Shown in pieces: positions 49,415-60,803 of a stretch of 64,000 bases of DNA. The position numbers and the translations under genes are program-made. Below the pieces are notes generated by a model. The model searched no databases. It was not told the origin of the DNA and saw nothing but the letters and a program-made list of their open reading frames with translations. The stretch comes from Sphagnum compactum. Lineage: Eukaryota; Bryophyta; Sphagnopsida; Sphagnales. Numbering within the stretch: the first letter of the stretch is position 1; every line of letters begins with the position of its first letter. The DNA is taken from NCBI GenBank assembly GCA_965153455.1, contig OZ234494.1:11718001-11782000 (forward strand), read 5' to 3'.

Positions 49415-51151
49415 ATGACGAGTCCTCAGGGTATGGATGAGTTGTTCTGGGGACGAGATCATGAAGATGTAAATGATTGGGCGGAGCGACTTACCATGGC
49501 CGCCGAAGTGCGCGATCTCAATGCTGACAAACTGTTCAAGATCGCCAAGTTGAATTTGCACGGTCGAGCCAAGGAATGGTTTAAGCGGCTGCAGCCGGTG
49601 CCAGCCAATTGGAATGAGATGAGACCGCTGATCGTGCAGAAGTACGGGAATGTAGATGCTGATGACATCCGAATGAAAATGGATGCCATCAAGCAAGAAC
49701 CCAAAGAAAGGGTTCAGAAATATTTCGAACGACTAGACAAGTTGCTTTGGAAAGGCCAAATACAAGATGTAGAGCAGAGGAGGAGATTCCTGGCCAGACT
49801 AAGGCCAGAGATCCGAAAGCTGTGTGTGGTGAGGACGTTCGCAGACATCGAAGAATTGGTTGGAGCTGCAACAGAGGTAGAAAGAGTTATGGGTGAACTC
49901 GGGGAAACACCGTATGAGCCTCTTCGAGAGGAGCAGGAAGAAGAGACGTCGGTGAGCAATGTGGAGAAGCAGGTCACTGCTCTGAACAACACCCTCATCA
50001 ATTTCTTTAAGGGGGCTGCGTCGAATCCAGAAGCATCATCATCTGCCACCGTGTTCAAGGGATGCCAAATCTGTAAAGGGAAGGACCATATGGCCACCAG
50101 CTGTCCGAGGCTGAATGAAGCACGGCCTAAATGTGCCAAGTGCAAATTGCCTCATAGGACAGAAAATTGTGGTATGAAGTGTTCTTTCTGTTCAGGATTG
50201 GGACATTCTGAGGACCGATGCTGGAAGAAGCCCAAGGATGGGCAATCGCAATCTGGAGCGGCAAACTTCCTAGAGGTGATGCTGAGTGATGAGGCAGCGA
50301 CTGAACAACAGCTTAACAAGTTGTGTGGCAATGAAGGCCTGTTCTCTTATACCAGAGTACCAAGGAGGAGAACTCCCGTCGAAGTGACGCCAGAAAGGCC
50401 TGGACCTATCCCTGAAACTGTAGGAGAAGGAATTGGAGCAGGACGAGATTCATCTGTCAGATCCAAGATTCTGTCACATTTCATAAAGGGAAAGGTTTCC
50501 CTCTCGCCCATGGAGACCATTCTGATGATCCCTGGAGAGCTAGAGCACCTTGAAAGCTTGGTGAAATTAGCAAGGAGGAAGAGGGATTCGGAAGCGACTG
50601 AGAATCAAGTCTCGGTAGTCTTTGCGATCCCATCATTACGAAAGATCTGCATCAACAAGACCCATCGAAGTAAAACTCTGCATTTGTTGGTGGAGATCAG
50701 CAACTACATTGTGGAAGGTCTGGTTGATACGGGAGCCCCCATGTTGGTGATGGCGGCTGCTGTTGTCAGAGAGCTGGGCATGATGCATCTTGTGACAGGT
50801 ACTGAAACCTACAAGACTGCATCAGGAGTAATTACACAGGCATTAGGAAGGATAGATGAGATACCAGTCAAGGTAGGAGGCGTGCAGTGCGCCATGACCT
50901 TCATGGTTGTGGACACAGATAGCTACGATGTGCTTCTGGGACTGGACTTTTTGATGAAGATTGGAGCAGTAGTGGACGTAGAACGAGGTCTGCTACAGGT
51001 GAGACATGGTCTTGGGACCAATGTAGAGGTCATGCCGTTGACAGTGGTAAACTTACTGCAGCACACGAATTCGGGAGCGCTGGGACCAAAGACGCCGGCC
51101 ACCTGGAAGGACACACGCGCCGATCGAGATCCTGACCGGATGCCGGAATAG
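49415..51151 (+). pseudogene. gag and aspartic protease region
   Basis: The first ATG in frame is 49415 (MTSPQGMDELFWG). The capsid-like part has KLNLHGRAKEWFKRL and YFERLDKLLWKG. Zinc-knuckle type motifs follow: CQICKGKDHMATSC (about 50063), CAKCKLPHRTENC and CSFCSGLGHSEDRC. The retroviral-type protease active site reads VDTGAP (Asp codon at 50726), followed by the YDVLLGLDFL flap-end motif. The frame closes with a TAG at 51149-51151, but the same frame stays open immediately after it into pol. The TAG could therefore be a leaky readthrough stop or a mutation. Confidence 0.88.
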
Positions 51152-53896
51152 GGTCAGGCAAGTGGGACCAAGGAGGATGACGCGGACACCTCGGATTCTG
51201 ATGCTGACACTGATAGCAGTGAATGCTATGAGTCAGAATCTAATCAGCTGCAACAGGTTGACTATGAGGAGGAGTTTAAGGATGCTGACTTGGAAGAACT
51301 GGTGAACTCTGAAGGGCCGCAAGAAATGTTGCGACTCATGCTACAAGAGCAAGGTGATGCGCTCATGACAGAGGAGCTCACCAATTCAGATGATTACGCA
51401 GATTGGATCAGGGGGGTATCTGATGTAGAACAAAGCAGGCGAGCTGCGTACGGATCCACGCAAGGTCTACCTGACCCGTTGCAGCTGCAGCAACCGATAC
51501 CGACCATCAATTCTTCGATGCTAGTATTACTACAGACCGTCCATATGAGGGATGGTGACCTTGATTACAAACCCGCTGAGAAATTAACAACTACCAGTCC
51601 TCTACAAATGGAACATAGGTGGAAAGAGATCTGCCAGATAATCAGGATAGATACCGAATTGGATGATGAAAGTAAGGAGCAGATCTGGGGAATGTTGGAA
51701 CAATACCAAGATGTCTTTGCTTGGAACAAGGGGGAACTTGGCTGCTGCACCATTGGAGAACATTACATAGATACGCAGGGGTTCCCACCCTGCAAAGCAT
51801 CCCCTGGTCGATTGTCTTACTGGGAGGAGGCTGAGGTAAAAAGGCAAATAGATGTTTTGGTAGAATTGGGTAAGATGAAACCCAGTAACTCCGAGTATGC
51901 TTGCCGAGTGACACTGCCAGTGAAGAAAGATGGAAGCAGACGCTTCTGTGGCGATTATCGACCACTCAACGCACAAACGCGTCGAGATTTGTTCCCAATG
52001 CCGCTTGTGGAAGATGTAATTGATCAGCTGGGAAACTCATCATGGTTCACTGCTTTGGACCTGCAGTCGGGTTTTTGGCAGATTCGGATGGCCCCTGAGG
52101 ACATAAAGAAGACCGCGCTAATCACCAAGACTGGGATATATGACTAGGCAGTTATGCCATTCGGGCTGAAGAATGCCACGAGTACATTCACACGAACCAT
52201 GTCTAAAGTTTTCAAGGACTTAAGCAGTAAGTTTCTTAAGGTGTTCGTTGATGACCTCAATGTACACAGTGAGAGTTGGGGCGAACATCTCCAACACCTG
52301 AATGCGGTTCTCTGCAAGCTCAGGGAAGTAAACCTTAAACTAAATCCAAACAAATGTTGTTTTGCTGCTAAGTCAATCACATTTCTGGGCCATGTGGTAA
52401 GCAAGGAGGGCACCAGGCCAGATCCTGGGAAGATTGAAGCAGTCCTGCATTTTCCAACGCCGAAGATAGCTACTAGTGTCAGATCGTTCTTAGGTCTGAC
52501 ATGTTACTACCGCAAGTACATTCGAGGCTACTCGAAGTTGGCAGGTCCACTGTTTGAGTTGACAAGGAAGGATGTTGCATTTGTGTGGGATGTGGGATGT
52601 CAACAGGCATATCAAGTGTTGAAGGCAGCGTTGGTGAATGCACCTGTACTCACACGTCCGGATTTCAGAAGGACGTTCTGGCTGGATGTAGACTGGTCGC
52701 CCAAGGGTGTTGGAGCGATTTTATCACAGAAAGAAGGCAGGTTGGAAAAGGTAGTGGCCTATGCCAGCAAAAGCCTGACGGAAGCACAAAGAAAATTCCA
52801 CCCCGTGGAAGGGGAGTGTTACGCTCTAATCTGGGGCGTCATGCACTTCAGGCAATATTTGCACAGGAATCACTTCATCCTGCGCACGGACCACAAGCCG
52901 CTTGAATGGCTGGCTACTGTGTTGGATGCACATGGCAGGAGAGGAAGGTGGGTGGACATGTTGCAAGATTTCAGTTTCAAGATAGTACATCGACCGGGGC
53001 TCAGGCACACGAACGTGGATGCATTGAGCAGAAATCCGATTGGACCAGCCACCAATGACGATGACTTCAGTGAAGAGATACAAGATATTGCGAGTACGCG
53101 AGCTGATGAGGAGTGCCTCTGTGTTCAGCCAGGTAAAAAAGGAGAGTGGTTCGGTACCAGGAGGAGGAATAAAGAATTGATACAGCACCGTGCCTGTTGT
53201 TTTGGGATCAACCATTGCAGGCATGATGGCAGCCATCAGCTATATGTAGTTGATGTTGTATCAGGAGAAGAGCAGCCTGAGGAGGCTGTTCCTGTTGAAT
53301 CAGAAGCTGCAGTCGGCGATGAATTAGTGCAGAATGAGGATGAGCGATTCATGGTGAAGAGGAGGAGACCCCAATACTTTGACAAACGGCAGCAGCTGGA
53401 TCTCATTCTGGAGGCTCAGGAGCTAGTTGAGTTTGGGGACCATGAACTGGGTCCTACTGTATCTAATAAGGAGGATCAGGAAGTAGGTGCCAAGTGTAGC
53501 GACATCTGGGAAGATGCAGTCAGTCTGGAATTGTTGAAGGACGGGGTGTTGCCTAATACTATGGAACCTGAAGAAAGTAAGAAGGCCAGGAAGAGAGTGA
53601 GCAACTACTACTGGAAGGAGCATAAGCTCTATTTCAAGGGGCTGCTCGTACCAAGGCCTGAGGAAAGAAGGTCCCTGGTGAGTCAGATGCATGAGGATCT
53701 GGGACACTTCGGAGAACAGAGGACGTTGGCCAAAATCCGTCAACGGTACTTCTGGCATCTTCGAACTGAAGATGTTAAGGCGATGGTCAGGAGTTGCCAG
53801 CAATGCCAGCTGGTGAAGAGTGAAGGTAGCATCCGCTCTGGGGATGAGCAGATGAAAAGCATTCCCATCTGTGACCTATTCTACGAGTTGCTTTAG
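51152..53896 (+). pseudogene. pol, part 1: linker, reverse transcriptase, RNase H, integrase zinc domain
   Basis: In the same frame as gag. An acidic linker (to about 51290) precedes the reverse transcriptase, with VTLPVKKDGSRRFCGDYRPLN, FTALDLQSGFWQIRMAP, MPFGLKNATSTFTRTM and the catalytic FVDDLN at 52244-52261. A TAG at 52145-52147 interrupts it where this family has a Trp (TGG to TAG fits one G-to-A change). RNase H follows with WLDVDWSPKGVGAILSQ, ECYALIWG and RTDHKPLEWL. The integrase HHCC zinc domain is at about 53688-53815 (HEDLGHFGEQRTLAK ... CQQCQL). A single missing base near 53886 throws the frame to a stop at 53894. Confidence 0.93.
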
Positions 53897-54774
53897 ACAC
53901 TGCAGGACCGTTGCCTGAGACTAAATCAAGCAACAAATACATATTGGTGGCCATTGACCACTATTCCAAGTGGTGCGAGGCAAGAGCAGTTTCGGATCAT
54001 GGTGCGAAGACTGCAGCCAGGTTCTTGGAGGACGACCTCATCTGCAGGTATGGCGTACCCAGGTTTGTACTCACTAACAATGGTAGTGAATGGGCTGCGG
54101 AATTCGAGGTAATGTGCAGGGATTATGGAATCCAACATCAGCGCACTGCGACTCATTGGCCTTAATGCAATGGGATGGCTGAGCGCATGATTAAGACCAT
54201 CAAGCATGGCATCACAGTTCTTGCTGCAACACCAGGCAGCACAGATTGTTGGGACGACCACCTAGCCAAGATTCTATTTGGGTACCGGTGTGGAGTCCAA
54301 ACTAGTACAAGGTTTTCGCCCTTCATGATCCTAACTGGCCGCACACCTCGACTCAGGGCAGACAATTATTTGCATGCCTTGACTGCTGAGACCGATGTTG
54401 GTGTGGAAGTGGAGGTGGCTGCAGCGCAATTCCTGCAGAAAATGGAGCTTATTGCAAGCATCCACGAGAGCGTACTGCTCAATGTGGAGCAAGCACAGAA
54501 GCAGCAGAGGAAGACTTATGCCTCTCAAAGAGGTAAACATCTGTTTGAGGGCCTGGTTGCAGGGGTGACGATGGTAAATATGAAGACGCCAGGAAAGAGA
54601 AGGGCTCTATCTGCGAGCTAGGAAGGCCCTTATCAGTTCGTTGGGCATGTTGATGGGAAGGGAAATTTTGACTCTAAAGAAGGGAGTCGACTATGCATTG
54701 TCCAAGATGCTGATGGACATCAGTGGGAGAGATCTCGTCGAGATCTACAGATCTACCACATTCCACCAGATTGA
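53897..54774 (+). pseudogene. pol, part 2: integrase core, shifted frame
   Basis: This continues pol one frame over. VAIDHYSKW carries the first catalytic Asp (53956-53958). LTNNGSEW has Asn (AAC, 54076-54078) where the second catalytic Asp is expected. A TAA at 54163 stands where the family has a Gln in WPQ. GMAERMIKTIKHG carries the catalytic Glu. Another TAG at 54619 precedes EGPYQFVGHVDG, and the protein ends with ERSRRDLQIYHIPPD before a stop at about 54772. The copy cannot encode active integrase. Confidence 0.88.
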
Positions 54775-54800
54775 GTGAGGCTGAGGGACCCAGCTGTTTA

Positions 54801-54812
54801 AAAACGGAGGGG
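54801..54812 (+). promoter_or_regulatory. polypurine tract candidate
   Basis: AAAACGGAGGGG, about 30 bp after pol, is the only good purine tract before the 3' LTR. It is followed by a 14-bp palindrome, GTTACATATGTAAC (54812-54825). It lies 194 bp before the point where similarity to the 5' LTR begins. Confidence 0.55.
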
Positions 54813-55006
54813 TTACATATGTAACGCGAAATCAGGTCGCCATATCTTGTGAACATTCCCTGATACTGGAAATTGAGTTTTTGCTTTCTTGAGCCGTTTG
54901 CTTTTGTGGCGGCTGCCTTTCCATTAATGCTGCATGGGAGTGCATGGGAAGCTTGGCTGACTGTGTGTGGGATTCTGTACAGGGAAATTCAAGTGGTGGC
55001 TACTAC

Positions 55007-55595
55007 TAAATAGGCATGGAGGCCGATTGGCGGCGCCGAATTATGAGGGATGGAACTACCATTATGGGCGGAGTCGGTTTGGAGCTGTAATGGGGGGAGG
55101 AAAAGAGTAGAGAGAGGGAAGTAAAGGATCGGGGTAGAGGATAGTGAGGAGGTTCAGTTAGTGGCAGGAGAGCTTGGCTGAATGCTGGAATTTTCCGTTG
55201 CGCCTGGTAACTGGCCAAGCTGCTGTAGAGAAATTCGGGAGAGAGAGAAAGATCAGACAAAACTAGGAATGTGGTGGTTTGTGAACTTCTGATGGAAGTC
55301 AGGCTTGTGCTTTCGAGCGATGTATATAGTCTATAATGAAAGAGTTTCCTTGGCTGGCAATTGTGTGAGTGGGCGAGGCAGGAGACGGATGATGTGAAAT
55401 TTGCCCTGTTGTTGTGTGAAAGCAAAGCACTTGTTCATCTCTGGTCTTGCAATGTGTGTCTGTGAGAGTCAGTAGGCAGTTAGCGTGTTGTGTGATGATC
55501 AGAGGTTTGAGTTGTGTGTAGAAGATCAGGAGAACGTGGACGCTTGGGGTCGCGCAGGCAGTCAGTGTACTATGTGATCTCGGACCCTCTCTTTT
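55007..55595 (+). repeat. 3' LTR copy
   Basis: Near-identical partner of 47940-48528. Identity to the left copy may run a few bases further (to 55599), because both read TGGT next. If the polypurine tract at 54801-54812 is real, the full LTR starts near 54813 and the left copy is truncated. Confidence 0.9.
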
Positions 55596-55599
55596 TGGT

Positions 55600-57229
55600 T
55601 ACACTATCAACTTTTCAAAAAAAATGTTCCTCTTTGTTTCCAAATGTGAAACCCAAGCCTTGAATCACACCAATAAATCGCCATTAACAACATGATCATC
55701 AACCTTGAACAAATCCATTAGTGAAACACCAAATGGGCATCTATTTATTGGCCCTTGCACCATTGACTAAAGAAGGTGATGCAAATTTGCACATAACATT
55801 CAATTTGCCAAAAATTTCCCCCCAACTTCACTTTTATTAGAGAAAGCCATTAACCCACCACCTTTAACAAGTTGTGTTTTTTCTCTCCGACTTTTCTTTG
55901 CACACTGTTGAAGTAATTGCCTTTGCTCAATTCACTTTCTTTCTTTTCTCTTGATATAACCTTTCGCAAACTAAACATGAAACTCATTGTTAATGATGTG
56001 AGGTGTACCAAAGACTTGCCAATAATGCTTTAACAAATCTTAATTGCATTTGGGATGAAAAAATGGATTAATAGTTTTCAAACTTGTACAACCAAATTCA
56101 TAAAATGTCCTAAAGGGGGGACAACAACTTGTGTTTAGGCAAAGCATAGGGCATAATGTGCAACTTAGGGCAAATTTGGTACAAAGGAAAAAAATGAGAT
56201 AATATTTGAAAATGTTCTAAAATTAGTGCATTTTTTAGTTTCACCATGTGTTTGCATGTTTTCATGTGTGATGAGAGTTGAAGTGAGCAAGCCAAGAAAG
56301 GACAAGTGAAAGTCGTGTTTTTGTGTTTTTGTGCGGGATGAAACTTGAAATAAGCAATGAGTGAAGAGATGACTAAAGAGAGTTGGAATGTCAAAGAGGG
56401 CTTGAAAGAGAGGATTCAAAGATCTCAAATGCTTAATGAGAATGTTTGGAAACCTAGAAGATTTGGGCTTGAAAAAGAAAGGTGGAAAGGAGTGTTAAGG
56501 TTTCAAAAACATTGAGAAAGAACTCAAAGGCCTAGAAGGTCTCATGTTGCAAAAGAGAGGGTTTGAGATGGGCATTATACTTCTCATCAACAAAAAAACA
56601 AGTTGTTTTGCCATGAGAGGCTTTGCCTTGAAAATAAGGTATTACATTTAACGTTCTACTATGAACTCAAGTTATATTTGATGAAAGTTTGTTGGCTTTA
56701 TGAAAGATCATTTTTTCTTTTCACATTTGTATTAAACAATAAAGTTTTTAAACCATCTTAGAATTCATTGTACATGTTTAGAAATTGAAACCATAGTTCC
56801 ATTGTCTTTTCTTTAACCATACAAATGAATATAAAGTTGTGATTAATTATATTGTTTTAAAAAATCCAAGTTTGATAATGTAGACAAATTTTAGCAATAT
56901 GCATGAGGTATTTCAATGTTTAAAATAAACATCAATATTTAATGGATATAATTTACATGGAAAGATTTTTATTTTTGGTCTCATTTTCATTTTGAAGTTT
57001 GAGATTTGGCATTTTTTGTATTTGTTTTTGTCACATTTTGGGTTTAGGTTTTCCATGAAAGGTGTGTTGTTATGATGTTTGATGGGTGTACATGTGAATA
57101 GAACAATCATTCAAATTTTTCTTGTTTTGGTGTTGATATTTACAATTTTTTTTGCACATGGTCCATGAAAAAAATGTAAAAATGCAAATTCAAGCCACAA
57201 GGTGCCAACAGTTTTGAGAATAATTAATT
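55600..57229. other. AT-rich spacer between retrotransposon and Helitron
   Basis: No gene recognised. The part 56200-56450 shares phrases with the minisatellite at 20500-21060 (TGTTTTTGTGTTTTTGTG, GAAGAGATGA). Minus-strand frames there are by-products of that repeat. Confidence 0.45.
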
Positions 57230-60200
57230 AGGTGGAAAATGCAACATTTACATGCATATTTTCACAAACGCTCCACTTTAAATAAATGGAGACATTAATG
57301 ATTTTTTTGTTATGCATTAGAAGTGTGTTTGGTAATTTGAATACAATATAAATCAGTTTGTGAAAATCTGACCAATATGCTTTTGTTACACCAGATTTAC
57401 ATTCATTTCCAGGGACATCTTCCCATATATGGTCTAATTGAAATCCAACTTTTGTGGTGTTTTCATTAAATTTTGATTTCAATTGGAATTTATCCATGAA
57501 ATATAATAGTTCTTGTTTATTTTTCAGTTGGTTCTTTTAGAATGTCAACATTAAAATCTCCCATAATGATGATTGGGCAATGTTCAAGAGATTTTTGAAT
57601 TATAGTTTGAAGATTGTTTAGGAATGTAGAAATTGAACATGAATGAACTTTATACACACAAATGGTTTTTTCACAATATGTTGTTGATGATTTTTAAATG
57701 CCATCAGCTCCATTCACAAGACTATAAAATGTTGCATAGTTACCAGCACATAATTCAACCAACATATTTTTTTGTATATTATTTGTAGAATGCAAACTTG
57801 CAATTTTACTCAGATCATTTGAGAGTTTGTAAGATGGTGGGCATGATTGATAGTTGATGTCCATTGCTTTGAAAATAAACGTGGGACCTAATGTGTTAGT
57901 GAACACATTTTCATTATTTTTTGCATAAATTTATTTGTATATAATAAATATGGAATAGTAAAATTGTTGGGTGGTTGTCAATTACAAATTGAATTTATAA
58001 ATTCAACATCCTTCGTATTTTTTGTTGCAATACGAAATTTGTTCAAAGTTTGTATAAAGACCATATCAGACTATCGCATAACTTTATTTAATCCATAACA
58101 TTGGACATATGTTTGCCAAAAAATTCGTGCTAATGCATTAACATTATTTTTGATATTTTGAAATATCCAACTATCTATCACAGGGGGGTGCTTGATAGAA
58201 ATCACTTGTCATGATCACATCAACACCACCAAAAAATTTGTTTTAAATGTGTTTTATGGATCTTAGCCTATTATTTATAACATTAAACATTCTAGCACCA
58301 ACAAATGATCTTTCATCTATCAAAATAAGTTGTAATTGTTCATATCGACTGTAAGCCTATTTAATGAATCTAATGATAAGTTTGGTAAACTAAATAACGA
58401 TTGTTGGGCAGGTTTGTTTAATGTTGAATGTATTGTCAAACCATCAATAATGAAGGCAATTTTACCTATAATGCCATAAGTAAAGCGTTGGATTTTGTTA
58501 AGTCAAAAGATATGTCTCTATTGTATAATTGTAATAATATTTAAATTATGAGTTTCAAACTAAAAGTTTTACTAATTCCTGCACCTCTTGTAAAAAATAA
58601 ACATATAAATGTATCAGGATACAATTGTTTTCTATACATAACATCATCAAATCTTAAATTTTATTCTTCATTTAATTGTCTAAGTAAACTACAATATTCA
58701 AATTCTTCCATCATCATGGAATATAATGATTTTGTGAAATTTTCATCTTTTATAAATTATGATTTTTGGTTTGATCCATTACATGATTGAATAACAAAAT
58801 TAAATCGTAAATCGTAGTGTTCAATATTGATTGTGTTTGTTATAGGAATTGTAAAACGTGGATCATTTATTTCACTATTTATATCGTTAGTCCAAATGTT
58901 AGTTGAATGTAATGATTTTGATTTTGAATCTATTAAATCATCCATTTATCATGTATTTGGATATGGCATTTGGTAGTTGAAAATAAATTTAGTCTTTAAA
59001 ATGTCATCATGTTATTGACACTATGCATCATGCGAGGTTACATTAATTCTAAGTTAGGAGTTTTTTAAATTTCAAAATGGTGAATACAATGAAAGTTTTT
59101 CTCTTGACCAATTTTTAATATCTTTATATTTATTATAATTTACAAACTTAATAATTTTGGGCTTGCAATGTTTTGAAATCTTTTTTTTTTAATGTTATAA
59201 AAAAAACTAAATTCTGCTAATGAAAACAATTCATATTAATTAGGACGATTAATATATTTGTTTATGATCGATGAACACATTATATCAATTGAATTTGGTT
59301 CTAATTCATTTAATGAAACTTGTGATTTTAACACAAAAACACGTTTTTAGAAGGAGAAGTATTTATGAATTGAAATGTTTGAAATGAAGGATGTAATGGT
59401 AAAGAAAGCACAAAGTAAGCAGCAAGTTGAACAACCATTTGTTGGGCATTAAAAAAAAAATTACTTAATTTTTGAATTTTTATATTTGCATCTATATTAT
59501 TTGCAATGGATTTTTTTATGACAGAATGTAGTTTTGATGTTATTGATTTATCGTTTTTTGTCATATATGATGTGCAATATGTTACAGCTGCATATGGGTC
59601 CAAGATCAATTGAATATATGTATTTGCAAACCACAAATGAACAACACATATACTAAATGCATTATTTTTTATGCTTTTAAGAGTTTGTTTTTAAAAAATG
59701 TGTGGCTTTGTTAATTTACTTTTCAAACTTAATATATGTGTATTTTCATCAAAGTTTTAAAATTTTAAATATTCAAAAAATGATATATCGTCGTTTTTTT
59801 AAAAATATTTTAAAGATTGGAATATTTTGTTTGCTTGTGTTTGGAAGTATTGTTGTGAAAATGGATAATTTCCATTTATTTGAAGAGGTTCTAAAATTTT
59901 TGTTTCATGCATAGGAGGCAATGGGTAATGAAATCTATAAACAAAATGATTTTTTTTCTTACATATACGTGTGTGTTGATGTTGTTGTGCATTTTGTAAT
60001 GGGTGTGGTAACAATGATACATCATAAGAAATATACATGTCTACAAACTTTTCAATCTTTTCATTTGTGTGCACTTCATACATAGGTGCATTTTTTATCC
60101 ATAAAAGTCCACGGTCATGTATGCTCCCATGATTTTGGAATTCAGTGATGAAAAATTCAAAAATATACTTAAAAAAAACTGATCTTTTGATGAGTTTGTG

Positions 60201-60803
60201 AAAACAGGATGTTTTATGATTGTAATATCTTGCACATGTGATAAAGTCAAATTGTATTAATTTTGCTATATGAATAGATTGGAGATTTTCTATTTTATTT
60301 GGGAGATTTAATCTTGAAGCATGTAATGTGTGTAAAACTTTAATGAAAGGTTCCCATAGTCTTTTAGCAAACGTAAAAATGACAAAAAAATTTACAAAAC
60401 CAAGTTGTCGAATCATTGTAAATAATTTTTTTCACAACCTTTCAAAATAATCAGGTGAATTACGCAAACCTTCCAAATCACGATAACCTAAGTATGATTT
60501 GAAAATATTATTTAAATTTAATTATCTTGTATTTGATAAGCTTTTAAAATTTTACTTCATAGTTTTCCTTTTCGTATTCGCACCCAACCAAAACCTATGA
60601 CTTTTTGGATGGAAATTTTAATAGCTTAAATAGAAAGGTTAGAAATATTTGTTGAAAAATCCCTAGATTTATGAAATAATTCCTATTGAACTATTTGTTG
60701 ATATGAATAACTTTGAAAAATTTGTCAAGGTTGCCCATAGAACAATGTTGAAAAATTTAGTTTTTCTGAATGTTTATTTTAAAATAAACCTAAAAGGTGA
60801 AAG

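Larger units (their letters stand above)
47940..55595 (+). mobile_element. Ty3/gypsy LTR retrotransposon, degraded
   Basis: Order on the plus strand: LTR copy, tRNA-Met primer site, extra upstream frame, gag with zinc knuckles, aspartic protease, reverse transcriptase, RNase H, integrase, polypurine tract, LTR copy. Integrase after RNase H places it in Ty3/gypsy (Metaviridae). It is more GC-rich than its surroundings. Coding is interrupted by in-frame stops at 51149, 52145, 54163 and 54619 and by a one-base loss near 53886. No target-site duplication is visible next to the matching LTR borders. Confidence 0.95.
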
